From positions 124,001-188,000 of the forward strand of contig NZ_JAPRAQ010000005.1 in the NCBI RefSeq assembly GCF_029989365.1: a stretch of 64,000 nucleotides of DNA. Direction: 5' to 3'. Under the pieces are notes generated by a model that had not been told where the DNA came from, did not search any database, and worked only from the letters and a program-made list of their open reading frames with translations. The position numbers and the translations under genes were made by a program. How positions within the stretch are numbered: position 1 is the stretch's first letter; every line of letters begins with the position of its first letter. Shown here in pieces: positions 36,224 through 44,345 of the stretch. This DNA is from Bradyrhizobium sp. Arg816. Its GTDB lineage: Bacteria > Pseudomonadota > Alphaproteobacteria > Rhizobiales > Xanthobacteraceae.

Positions 36224-37223
36224 CGGCCTCGCCTCCGGCGCGCCGCGCCTCTCGCGCACGCCGGTCCTTGCGAGCTGGGTCCGGGAATCCGGCGTCGGCA
36301 TTCTCGCCAGCGTCGCGTGGATCGCGTTCGGCCTGTCCTGCCTGTGGTGGGAGGATGTCGGCGACTGGTCGCGGACGCACTCGCTCGGCATCGCCGCCTT
36401 CATCGTTGCCGCAATCGCCTTGTTCGGCACCGTCGGCGCCGACTATCTGGGGACCGCGGGTAAGGCCTTGCGCCAGCGCGCGCCCTGGCTCGTGGCGCTC
36501 GGGGCATTCCTGACATTATGGGAGGTTGCCACCGCAAAGTTTGCGTGGCTGCCGCTGCCGTTCTTCCCGCCGCCGCAGTCGATCATCGAGGTCTATACCG
36601 ACGATTTGCCAAAGCTGCTCGACAGCGTGTTCGCCTCGGTCAAGCTGCAGCTTGGCGGCTATCTGATCGGCGCCACGGTCGGCTTCCTGACCGGCGTCTC
36701 GATCGGCTGGTCGCGCGCGGTCGGCTATTGGGTGCATCCGGTGCTGCGCTTCATCGGCCCGCTGCCGGCAACCGCCTGGCTGCCGATTGCCTTCTTCACG
36801 TTTCCGTCGAGCTGGAGCGCCTCGACCTTCCTGATCGCGCTCGCGACCGGCTTCCCGGTCACCGTCTTGACCTGGTCCGGCGTCGCGAGCGTCAGCAACG
36901 CCTATTACGACGTCGCGCGCACGCTCGGTGCAAAGCCGTCCTTCCTGGTGCTGAAGGTCGCGATCCCCGCGGCACTCCCGCACGTCTTCGTCGGCCTGTT
37001 CATGGGCCTCGGCTCGTCCTTCGCCGTGCTGGTCGTGGCCGAAATGATCGGCGTGAAGGCTGGGCTCGGCTGGTACCTGCAATGGGCGCAGGGCTGGGCC
37101 GCCTACGCCAACATGTATGCGGCGCTGATCGTGATGTCGCTGCTCTGCTCCGGCGCCATCACGCTGCTGCTCGCGATCCGCGATCGCCTGCTGGTCTGGC
37201 AGAAGGGGACCGTGAAATGGTAG
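36201..37223 (+). CDS. ABC transporter permease, SsuC/TauC type
   Basis: A 340-residue inner-membrane protein, longer than usual because of an extra N-terminal region of about 90 residues with two hydrophobic segments. The BPD-transporter core follows: LPFFPPPQSIIEVYTDDLP, then YDVARTLGAKPSFLVLKVAIPAALPHVFVGL, the cytoplasmic EAA-like loop that contacts the ATPase. It overlaps both neighbours in the operon. Confidence 0.92.
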   Translation: MSTYSLSDGLASGAPRLSRTPVLASWVRESGVGILASVAWIAFGLSCLWWEDVGDWSRTHSLGIAAFIVAAIALFGTVGADYLGTAGKALRQRAPWLVALGAFLTLWEVATAKFAWLPLPFFPPPQSIIEVYTDDLPKLLDSVFASVKLQLGGYLIGATVGFLTGVSIGWSRAVGYWVHPVLRFIGPLPATAWLPIAFFTFPSSWSASTFLIALATGFPVTVLTWSGVASVSNAYYDVARTLGAKPSFLVLKVAIPAALPHVFVGLFMGLGSSFAVLVVAEMIGVKAGLGWYLQWAQGWAAYANMYAALIVMSLLCSGAITLLLAIRDRLLVWQKGTVKW

Positions 37224-38017
37224 CGGCAACCGCACTGGCCGAAATCGCGCCCCCGCCGGCCGCCGGCGCCGCGCTCGACATCGAGCAGGTCAGCCACGCC
37301 TTCAACATCGATGGCACTGAGCTGCCTGTTCTCAGCGACGTCAGCATCTCCGTGGAGCCGGGCGAATTCGTTGCGTTGCTCGGCCCCTCCGGCTGCGGCA
37401 AGTCCACGTTTTTGAGGCTCGTCGCCGGCCTCGACAAGCCCAAGGCTGGAACGTTGCGCGAGGACGAGGCGCGCATCACCCGGCCGCATCCGTCGCGCGT
37501 CGTCGTGTTCCAGGATCCGACCCTTTTTCCCTGGCGGTCGGTCTGGGACAATGTCGCCCTGGGCCTCGAGGCCCAGGGCATTTTAAAAAGCCAGCGTCAC
37601 CGCGTCGATGCTGCGCTCGATCTCGTCGGCCTTGCGTCCTTCCGCAATGCTTATCCGCATCAGCTCTCCGGCGGCATGGCGCAGCGCGTCGCGCTTGCGC
37701 GGGCGCTCGTGAATGATCCAAAAATCCTGATCCTCGACGAGCCGCTCGGCAAGCTCGACTCGCTGACCCGCATCACCATGCAGGCCGAGCTCGTCTCGCT
37801 CTGGCAGCGCAAGGGCTTTACCACGCTGCTGGTGACGCACGACGCCGAGGAGGCGCTGGTGCTCGCCAACCGCGTCATCGTGTTCAGCGACCGTCCGGCG
37901 CGGGTGAAGGCCGACATCCGTGTCGACCGACCCTATCCGCGCCATCGCGGCGATCCATATCTGGCCGATCTTCGCCGCCAGATCCTTGGTCTCCTGGGGT
38001 TAGACGCCACATGGTGA
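37217..38017 (+). CDS. ABC transporter ATP-binding protein, SsuB/TauB type
   Basis: A 266-residue ATPase with Walker A GPSGCGKST, C-loop LSGGMAQR, Walker B ILILDEPLGKLD, H-loop THD, and FQDPTLFPWRSV (Q-loop), all as in SsuB/NrtD-like ATPases. ATG 37217 overlaps the permease stop. It would drive the import channel above with one or more of the three local binding proteins. Confidence 0.94.
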   Translation: MVAATALAEIAPPPAAGAALDIEQVSHAFNIDGTELPVLSDVSISVEPGEFVALLGPSGCGKSTFLRLVAGLDKPKAGTLREDEARITRPHPSRVVVFQDPTLFPWRSVWDNVALGLEAQGILKSQRHRVDAALDLVGLASFRNAYPHQLSGGMAQRVALARALVNDPKILILDEPLGKLDSLTRITMQAELVSLWQRKGFTTLLVTHDAEEALVLANRVIVFSDRPARVKADIRVDRPYPRHRGDPYLADLRRQILGLLGLDATW

Positions 38018-39183
38018 CGTCCGTAGCCAAGGGCCGGGCGGCCCATAGCGAACCCGATTACATCGCGCGCGCCGAAGCGCTGGCCGAAGGTTTTGCTGCG
38101 CGCGCCGCCGAGCATGATCGCGCCGGCAGCTTTCCCTTCGCGAATTTTCGCGAGCTGTCCGAGGCGGGTCTGCTGTCGCTGACGGTGCCGGCCGTTCATG
38201 GCGGGGCCGGTACGGGCGCACGATACGCCGCGCGGGTCATCGGCATCATCGGCAAGGCCGATTCCTCGACCGCGTTGGTGCTGTCGATGCACTACATCAA
38301 CCATCTGGTGATGGGGCGCAGCCCGACCTGGCCGGCGAAGCTCTCGCGCAAGCTTGCGCGTGAGAGCGTCGAGGGCCTCGCGCTCGTCAACGCGCTCCGC
38401 GTCGAGCCCGAGCTCGGCTCGCCCGCGCGCGGCGGCCTGCCGGCGACGATCGCGCGCCGCACCGAGACCGGCTGGCGCCTCACCGGCCACAAGATCTATT
38501 CGACGGGATCGCCGATTCTGAAATGGTATCTGGTCTGGGCCCGGACCGACGAAGCCGAGCCGCGCGTCGGCCAGTTCCTGGTACCGGCGGGACTGCCGGG
38601 CACCCGCATCGTCGAGACCTGGGATCATCACGGCTTGCGCGCCAGCGGCAGCCACGACGTCATCTTCGACGACGTCGTGATCCCGCTGGATGCCGAGGTC
38701 GATGTCCGCAATCCCCAGGAGTGGCGTGCGCCCGACATCGCGCAGGCGACCGTCCACACGGTGTTTGTCGCGGCGATCTATGACGGCATTGCCCGTGCCG
38801 CGCGCGACTGGTTGGTCTCGTTCCTGAAGCAGCGCGTTCCCGCCAGCCTCGGCGCGCCGCTTGCGACCTTGCCGCGGGCGCAGGAGATCCTCGGTGCCAT
38901 CGAGGCCAGGCTCGCGGTCAATGCGCGGCTGATCGAGACGTTCGCCCGCGACTTCGACGACGGCGTCGATCTCTCCACCGGCGAATCCAACGTGATCAAG
39001 CTGACGGTGACCAACAACGCCGTCGCCGTGGTCGAGGATGCCTTGTCGCTGACCGGCAATCACGGCCTGTCCCGCACGAATCCGCTGGAGCGGCACTATC
39101 GCGATGTCCTGTGCGGCCGCGTGCACACGCCGCAGGACGACGCCACCCGCACCGGCCTCGGCCGCGCCGCATTGGGCCTTTAG
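38011..39183 (+). CDS. acyl-CoA dehydrogenase-like flavoprotein (SfnB/DszC-like context)
   Basis: A 390-residue flavoprotein of the acyl-CoA dehydrogenase fold: AGLLSLTVPAVHGGAG near the N-terminus, then SSTALVLSMHYINH and a C-terminal helical domain (TNNAVAVVEDALSLTGNHGL). In sulfonate loci such proteins are often SfnB/DszC-like and take part in freeing sulfur from organosulfur compounds, not in fatty-acid oxidation. That role is inferred from the neighbours. It overlaps the ATPase gene by 7 bp. Confidence 0.85.
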   Translation: MVTSVAKGRAAHSEPDYIARAEALAEGFAARAAEHDRAGSFPFANFRELSEAGLLSLTVPAVHGGAGTGARYAARVIGIIGKADSSTALVLSMHYINHLVMGRSPTWPAKLSRKLARESVEGLALVNALRVEPELGSPARGGLPATIARRTETGWRLTGHKIYSTGSPILKWYLVWARTDEAEPRVGQFLVPAGLPGTRIVETWDHHGLRASGSHDVIFDDVVIPLDAEVDVRNPQEWRAPDIAQATVHTVFVAAIYDGIARAARDWLVSFLKQRVPASLGAPLATLPRAQEILGAIEARLAVNARLIETFARDFDDGVDLSTGESNVIKLTVTNNAVAVVEDALSLTGNHGLSRTNPLERHYRDVLCGRVHTPQDDATRTGLGRAALGL

Positions 39184-39212
39184 ATTTCCGCCAAACAATC
39201 AGGGAGACGATC

Positions 39213-40313
39213 ATGTCGGTCGAGTTCATCGGCTTTATCGCTAACAGCAATGCTTCCGAGACCATCGTGCGCCAGGGTCCGGTGCTCGATCCACCCTATA
39301 TCGAGACCGTCGCGAAGGCGCACGAGCTTGCCGGTTTCGACCGTGCGCTGCTGGCGTTCCATTCGACCACGCCGGACGCGCTCCAGGTCGCGCAGCACGT
39401 GCTGACCATCACCAAGAAGCTCAAGGTGATGATTGCGCAGCGGCCGGGCTTTACCGCGCCGACGCTCTTGGCGCGCCAACTCGCGACGCTTGACCAATTC
39501 TATGGCGGCCGCGTCTCACTGCACGTCATCACCGGTGGCAATGCGACCGAGCTCAGGCAGGACGGCAACACGCTCGACGACAAGGACGAGCGTTACGCCC
39601 GCACCAGCGAATTCCTCGATGTGGTACGGCTGGAATGGACCAGCGAGAAGCCGTTCAACTACAGCGGCAAGTACTACAAGGTCGAGAACGGCTTTTCGCA
39701 GGTCAAGCCGCTGCAGAAGGGTGGCATCTACACCTTCGTCGGCGGCGGCTCCGACGCAGCGATCGAGGTCGCCGGCAAGCATGCCGACACCTTTGCGCTG
39801 TGGGGGGAATCCTATGTGCAGGTGCGCGACGTCACCTCCCGCGTCCACAACGCGGCGGTTCGTCAGGGACGGCCGACGCCGCGTTTCAGCCTCTCGGTGC
39901 GGCCGATCATCGCGCCGACCGAGAAGCAGGCCTGGGAGAAGGCGGAAGAGATTTTGGCGCGCGCCACCGCGCTCCAGGACAAGACCGGCTATCGCAAGCC
40001 TGCCGATGGCCATGCCACGGCCGGCGCGCGGCGCCTGCTCGCGCTCGCCGACCAGGGCAGCCGCATCGACAAGCGGCTCTGGACCGAGATCGCAAAGCTC
40101 ACCGGCGCCAACAGCAACACCACCGCGCTGGTCGGCACGCCCGAGCAAGTCGCCGAAGTGTTCGGCGACTATTACGATCTCGGTATCAGCCACTTCCTGA
40201 TCCGCGGCTTCGATCCGCTGATCGACGCCATCGAATATGGCCGTGAGCTGATCCCGTTGACGCGCGAGCTGGTCGCCAAGCGACAGGCCGTTCGCGGTGA
40301 GGCCGCGGAATGA
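39213..40313 (+). CDS. LLM-class flavin-dependent monooxygenase (SsuD-like)
   Basis: A 366-residue bacterial-luciferase-like monooxygenase. Family segments include LMW-class FIGFIANSNASE at the start, HVLTITKKLKVMIAQRPGF, LDQFYGGRVSLHVITGG and the C-terminal LVGTPEQVAEVFGDYYDLG. In the SsuD/SfnG group, reduced FMN and oxygen cleave the C-S bond of sulfonates or sulfones. No flavin reductase gene is in the operon. ATG 39213 follows AGGGAGACGATC. Confidence 0.9.
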   Translation: MSVEFIGFIANSNASETIVRQGPVLDPPYIETVAKAHELAGFDRALLAFHSTTPDALQVAQHVLTITKKLKVMIAQRPGFTAPTLLARQLATLDQFYGGRVSLHVITGGNATELRQDGNTLDDKDERYARTSEFLDVVRLEWTSEKPFNYSGKYYKVENGFSQVKPLQKGGIYTFVGGGSDAAIEVAGKHADTFALWGESYVQVRDVTSRVHNAAVRQGRPTPRFSLSVRPIIAPTEKQAWEKAEEILARATALQDKTGYRKPADGHATAGARRLLALADQGSRIDKRLWTEIAKLTGANSNTTALVGTPEQVAEVFGDYYDLGISHFLIRGFDPLIDAIEYGRELIPLTRELVAKRQAVRGEAAE

Positions 40314-41248
40314 TCCGCCTCATGCTGGCCGGCGCGCTGCTGTTCGGCTCGTTCGAGCTCGCGGCAGCGCAAACCACCTTGCGTGTCGGCGATCAGAAGG
40401 GCAATTCGCAGGCCGTGATGGAAGCGGCAGGCGTGCTCAAGGACGTCCCGTACAAGATCGAGTGGAAGGAGTTTCCGGCAGCGGCACCGCTGCTGGAAGC
40501 GCTCAGCGCCGGCGCGATCGAGACCGGGCTCGTGGGCGATGCGCCCTTCACCTTTGCCGCCGCCTCGGGTGCGCCGGTGAAGGCGATCGCCGCGATCCGG
40601 CAGACGCGCGAAGGGCTCGCGATCCTCGTGCCGGAGAATTCGCCGATCAAGACGTTCGCCGATCTGCGCGGCAAGAAGATCGCAACCGGCCGCGGCTCGA
40701 TTGGTCATCAGTTGATCCTGGCTGCGCTGGAGAAGAACGGTTGGAGTGCGTCCGACGTGCAGATCGCGTTCCTGGCGCCGTCCGATGCCAAGATCGCCTA
40801 CACGCAAGGCTCGGTCGATGCCTGGTCGACCTGGGAGCCGTATGTGAGCCAGGAGGAGGTGCTGTTCAAATCGCGCCGCGTCATCACCTCGGAGGGCCTG
40901 ACCCCGGGGCTGAGCTTTCAGGTCGCACGGCCCGACGCGATCCGCAACAAGCGTGCGGAGCTGACCGACTTCATCCGGCGCCTTACGGCGGCGCGGGCGT
41001 GGTCGCTGAGCAACGTCGACAGCTATGCCGCGACCTGGGGCAGGCTGATGAACATCCCGACCGCCGTGCCGCAGAACTGGCTGTCGCGCGCAAAGATCCG
41101 CATTGCGCCGATCGACGACGGCGTTGTCGCGGACGAGCAGAGCACGATCGACCTCTATTTCCGCTGGGGCCTGATCAAGCAGAAGCTCGATGCGGCCGAG
41201 ATCGTGGATCGGTCTTTTGCGGACGCGATCGCCAAGGCGGGGCTATAG
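40310..41248 (+). CDS. aliphatic sulfonate-type ABC substrate-binding protein (second SsuA-like copy)
   Basis: A 312-residue periplasmic protein with a signal of about 20 residues (ending LAAAQ). The segment TTLRVGDQKGNSQAVMEAAG and KIEWKEFPAAAPLLEALSAGAIE match the copy at 33665-34645. It overlaps the monooxygenase stop (ATGA) and is the last gene of the operon. Two SsuA-like copies plus the Tat-exported protein suggest that one permease serves several ligands. Confidence 0.9.
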   Translation: MIRLMLAGALLFGSFELAAAQTTLRVGDQKGNSQAVMEAAGVLKDVPYKIEWKEFPAAAPLLEALSAGAIETGLVGDAPFTFAAASGAPVKAIAAIRQTREGLAILVPENSPIKTFADLRGKKIATGRGSIGHQLILAALEKNGWSASDVQIAFLAPSDAKIAYTQGSVDAWSTWEPYVSQEEVLFKSRRVITSEGLTPGLSFQVARPDAIRNKRAELTDFIRRLTAARAWSLSNVDSYAATWGRLMNIPTAVPQNWLSRAKIRIAPIDDGVVADEQSTIDLYFRWGLIKQKLDAAEIVDRSFADAIAKAGL

Positions 41249-41280
41249 CGAACACTCTCATGTCCCGGACGCGGCGCTTT

Positions 41281-41482
41281 CCCTCTCCCCTTGTGGGAGA
41301 GGGTGGCTCGCCGCGTAGCGGAGAGACGGGTGAGGGGTCTCTCTCCGCGTACTCCATCTCTCCCTGTTGAGTTCGCGGATAGAGGCCCCTCATCCGGCGC
41401 CATAGCCGAAGCTATGCTTCGGCGTTCTTAAGAACGGCGGCCGAAGGCCGCCTATGCCACCTTCTCCCACAAGGGGAGAAGG
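41281..41482. repeat. palindromic intergenic repeat with inverted ends
   Basis: A 27-bp end sequence at 41281-41307 is repeated almost perfectly in inverted orientation at 41456-41482. Each end contains its own hairpin around CTTG/CAAG. GGTGAGGGG and CCCCTCATCC face each other inside. The layout matches the 6561-6704 element and resembles a small inverted-repeat element or compound terminator. The remaining gap to 41675 holds no convincing gene. Confidence 0.65.
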
Positions 41483-41675
41483 AAGAAACGCTCTCACGGG
41501 CGCCTCAAGGGCTCGTGAGGAAAGGAGGAGGTTTCCAGCTCGATCGGCTTCCTCGAAACGTTCTTTCTGCATTCGTGGCTCCCGACAACACCCTCATTGC
41601 TATTTGCATCACCTCCCTTGCAGTCCTGCGCATCTCCTCAAAAATCATTCAGACGACCACATCGGGAGACCGGCC

Positions 41676-42518
41676 ATGGGCCTGCAAGAAACAAAAATCG
41701 AATCGCTTCCCTTCGTCACTGCTGAACTCAACTACCTCGCGCCGGTTTCCGGCAAGCCGCGCACATATGCTTTCGATCCGCCGCCGGGCGAGCCCAAGAG
41801 CACGTCGTTGCCGGAGCCGCATCAGGTCCCGATCTTCGATGCGCGGCTGATCGCGAACAACATCTCGCTCGATCGCGAGGGTTTTACGCTGGTGCGTCGC
41901 CCGACGCAGGTGAAGGACTTTTACAACGACGAGGAAATCCGCACCGTCTATTATCCCGCCGTCGAGGCCTTTTTGCGCGCGACGTTGAAGGCCGACCGGG
42001 TCGTCATCTTCGATCATACCGTGCGCAGGCGTGTCGAGGGGGCGGCGGATATTCGCGACGGCGGCCCGCGCCAGCCTGCGACGCGCGTCCATGTAGACCA
42101 GACCGCGATCTCCGGCGCCAACCGCGTGCGCGAGCATCTGCCCGACGAAGCCGACGCGCTGTTGAAGGGGCGTGTGCAGGTGATCAATCTCTGGCGGCCG
42201 ATCCGTGGTCCCTTGCGCGATTCACCGCTGGCGATGGCCGACGGCACGACGGTGGCGCCCGACGATCTCGTCGCCTCCGATCTGATCTATCCCAATCGCC
42301 GCGGCGAGACCTATTCGGTGAAGTACAATCCGAACCACCGCTGGTTCTATTTTCCGGAGATGACGCCGGACGAGGCGCTGCTGCTCAAATGCTATGATTC
42401 CGCAACCGACGGCCGGACGCGGTTCGGGCCGCATACGGCCTTCGTCGATCCGACCACGCCGGCCGATGCGGCTCCGCGTGAAAGCATCGAGGTCCGCACG
42501 CTGGTGTTCCATAAATAG
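41676..42518 (+). CDS. CmcJ/NvfI-family putative Fe(II)/2-oxoglutarate-type oxygenase
   Basis: A 280-residue protein. It carries a candidate iron-binding triad: H139-V-D141 (TRVHVDQTA) and H253 with R249 nearby (RTRFGPHTAFVDP). NLWRPIRGPLRDSPLAMAD and FYFPEMTPDEALLLKCYDS are hallmark segments of the CmcJ/NvfI/AsqJ-like group, known mainly from cephamycin and fungal natural-product pathways. No biosynthetic cluster surrounds it, so the substrate is open. ATG 41676 follows GGGAGACCGGCC. Confidence 0.87.
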   Translation: MGLQETKIESLPFVTAELNYLAPVSGKPRTYAFDPPPGEPKSTSLPEPHQVPIFDARLIANNISLDREGFTLVRRPTQVKDFYNDEEIRTVYYPAVEAFLRATLKADRVVIFDHTVRRRVEGAADIRDGGPRQPATRVHVDQTAISGANRVREHLPDEADALLKGRVQVINLWRPIRGPLRDSPLAMADGTTVAPDDLVASDLIYPNRRGETYSVKYNPNHRWFYFPEMTPDEALLLKCYDSATDGRTRFGPHTAFVDPTTPADAAPRESIEVRTLVFHK

Positions 42519-42534
42519 TAACAATGTGTGATGG

Positions 42535-42558
42535 CACTGCCGGGCGCGCCCGGCAGTG
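42535..42558 (+). terminator. hairpin after the CmcJ-family gene
   Basis: Ten-base-pair perfect stem CACTGCCGGG / CCCGGCAGTG (42535-42544 and 42549-42558) with loop CGCG, 17 bp after the stop. No U-tract follows, so its strength as an intrinsic terminator is uncertain. Confidence 0.6.
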
Positions 42559-42623
42559 TTCCAGGAACTTACCGGAACAAATCGACGTTTGCAGCGCCAG
42601 GCAGGTTAACCGGGAGCGGTGCC

Positions 42624-42938
42624 GTGCGAACGCAGACGACGTTATTCTTCAGTCTGGCCATTTTTTCGCTTTCTGCATTTTCCGCCGCACAAGCCGAAAA
42701 CGGGCTTGCCTCATACTACGGTTACGGAAAAGCCGGTAAGGGCGGCGAGCTGACCTGCGCCCATCGCACGCGTCCGTTCGGCACCGTGCTGAGGGTGTCC
42801 TACGGCAGCCGGTCGATCCAGTGCCGCGTCAATGACCGCGGCCCCTTCATCCGCGGCCGGATCGTCGATCTCTCGGTGCCGGCGGCCAAAGCGCTCGGCA
42901 TGATGAGCGCCGGCGTGGTGCGGGTCTCGGTGGAATAG
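42624..42938 (+). CDS. small exported RlpA-like double-psi beta-barrel protein
   Basis: A 104-residue protein. GTG 42624 is chosen because GGGAGCGG precedes it, a terminator-like hairpin sits upstream, and the frame then opens with a Sec signal (about 1-22, ending SAAQAEN). The double-psi barrel has GLASYYGYGKAGKGGELTCA and VNDRGPFIRGRIVDLS. There is no lipobox, unlike the RlpA-like protein at 21958-22473, so it should be soluble in the periplasm. Confidence 0.85.
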   Translation: MRTQTTLFFSLAIFSLSAFSAAQAENGLASYYGYGKAGKGGELTCAHRTRPFGTVLRVSYGSRSIQCRVNDRGPFIRGRIVDLSVPAAKALGMMSAGVVRVSVE

Positions 42939-42988
42939 GCTGGCCGTCACGCTATAGTGCCGCCCAACGCAAGGGTAAGGGGGGCGTA

Positions 42989-44158
42989 ATGGCCAGGATT
43001 CGGGTGGGACTTGTCGGCTGCGGCTTCGTGTCGGAGCTGCATATGTATGCGTTCCGCCGCGTCTACGGCATAGATGTCGAGGTCGCGGCGGTCGCGGCGC
43101 GCGGCGATCATGTCGTCGAATTCGCCGGCCGCCACGGGATTCCACGGGTCTATCGCAGCTTTGCCGAACTGATCGCGGACCGCGAGCTCGATGTCATCGA
43201 CATCTGCACCCCGCCCAATCTCCATGCCGACATGATCGTCGCCAGCATGCAGGCCGGCAAGCACGTGATCTGCGAAAAGCCGTTCGCCGGCTATTTCGGC
43301 CGTGCAGGCGACGCGCAGCCGATCGGCAAGCATGTGCCGAAGGCGCTGATGTATGAGCGGGTACTGGAGGAGATGGACGCGACCCGCGCCGCGATCGAGC
43401 GCACCGGAAAACTCTTCATGTATGCGGAGGATTGGGTCTACGCGCCCGCGGTGACCAAGACCGCGGAGATCATCAGGGCGACCAAAGACAAGATCCTGTT
43501 CATGAAGGGCGAGGAGAGTCATTCCGGCTCGCATGCGGCGCATGCCGCACAATGGGCGATGACCGGCGGCGGCTCGCTGATCCGCATGGGCTGCCATCCG
43601 CTCTCGGCCGTGCTTTATCTCAAGCAGGTGGAGGCCAAAGCGCGCGGCGAAACCATCCGCGTCGCCAGTGTCACCGGCGACGTCGGCAACGTCACGGCCG
43701 TCCTGAAGCCCGAGGAGCGCACCTACATCAAGGCCAATCCGGTCGATGTCGAAGATTGGGGCACGCTGACGGCGACCTTCTCCGACGGCACCAAGGCGAC
43801 CGTGTTTTCCGGCGACATGATCATGGGCGGCGTGCGCAATCTGATCGAAACCTACACCTCCGGCGGTTCGCTGTTCGCCAACATCACCCCGAACACTCAT
43901 CTGATGAGCTACCAGACCAGCGAGGAGAAGCTCGCCAGCGTCTACATCACCGAGAAGGTCGACCGCAAAACCGGCTGGCAATATGTCTGCCTCGAGGAGG
44001 AGTGGACACGCGGCTATCTCCAGGAGATCCAGGACTTCATGGAATGCGCGGCGAGCGGACGGCAGCCGCTGTCGGACCTCGCGCTGGCGTATGAGACGAT
44101 CAAGGTGAACTACGCGGGCTACTGGGCCGCGGAGGAGGGACGGCGGGTGGTGTTGTAG
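42989..44158 (+). CDS. Gfo/Idh/MocA-family oxidoreductase
   Basis: A 389-residue NAD(P)-dependent oxidoreductase. The Rossmann motif is GLVGCGFVSELH at the N-terminus, CTPPNLHADM and HVICEKPF (catalytic Lys) follow, and the C-terminal beta-sheet domain is intact. Members act on sugars, inositols or related polyols; the substrate is not inferable here. ATG 42989 follows AAGGGTAAGGGGGG. No other sugar genes are nearby. Confidence 0.9.
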   Translation: MARIRVGLVGCGFVSELHMYAFRRVYGIDVEVAAVAARGDHVVEFAGRHGIPRVYRSFAELIADRELDVIDICTPPNLHADMIVASMQAGKHVICEKPFAGYFGRAGDAQPIGKHVPKALMYERVLEEMDATRAAIERTGKLFMYAEDWVYAPAVTKTAEIIRATKDKILFMKGEESHSGSHAAHAAQWAMTGGGSLIRMGCHPLSAVLYLKQVEAKARGETIRVASVTGDVGNVTAVLKPEERTYIKANPVDVEDWGTLTATFSDGTKATVFSGDMIMGGVRNLIETYTSGGSLFANITPNTHLMSYQTSEEKLASVYITEKVDRKTGWQYVCLEEEWTRGYLQEIQDFMECAASGRQPLSDLALAYETIKVNYAGYWAAEEGRRVVL

Positions 44159-44172
44159 GGTACGGCTCCGTT

Positions 44173-44327
44173 ACCCTCCCCTGGAGGGGGAGGGTCGATC
44201 GCGCGAAGCGCGAGCGGGGTGGGGTGATCTCTCAAATCGGGCAGTGTCCGTGAGGAGAGATCACCCCACCCCGCAACGCATTCCGCTCCGCTGCATGCGT
44301 TGCGACCCTCCCCCTCCAGGGGAGGGT
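44173..44327. repeat. 155-bp nested perfect inverted repeat
   Basis: The outer arms 44173-44197 and 44303-44327 are perfect 25-bp reverse complements. The inner arms 44214-44233 and 44255-44274 are perfect 20-bp reverse complements. Smaller hairpins, TCGCGC/GCGCGA (44199-44213) and GCAACGCA/TGCGTTGC (44273-44303), lie between them. It sits between two convergent genes and could form a large cruciform or end transcription from both sides. Confidence 0.8.
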
Positions 44328-44345
44328 GGCACCGTCCGCATCACC

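Noticed and set aside
38011..39183. Fatty-acid beta-oxidation acyl-CoA dehydrogenase
   Set aside because: The fold matches, but its position overlapping a sulfonate transporter and beside an LLM monooxygenase favours a sulfur-acquisition role.
41454..41675. N-terminal extension of the CmcJ-family frame back to 41454
   Set aside because: It passes through the inverted-repeat element; the family N-terminus and ribosome site place the start at 41676.
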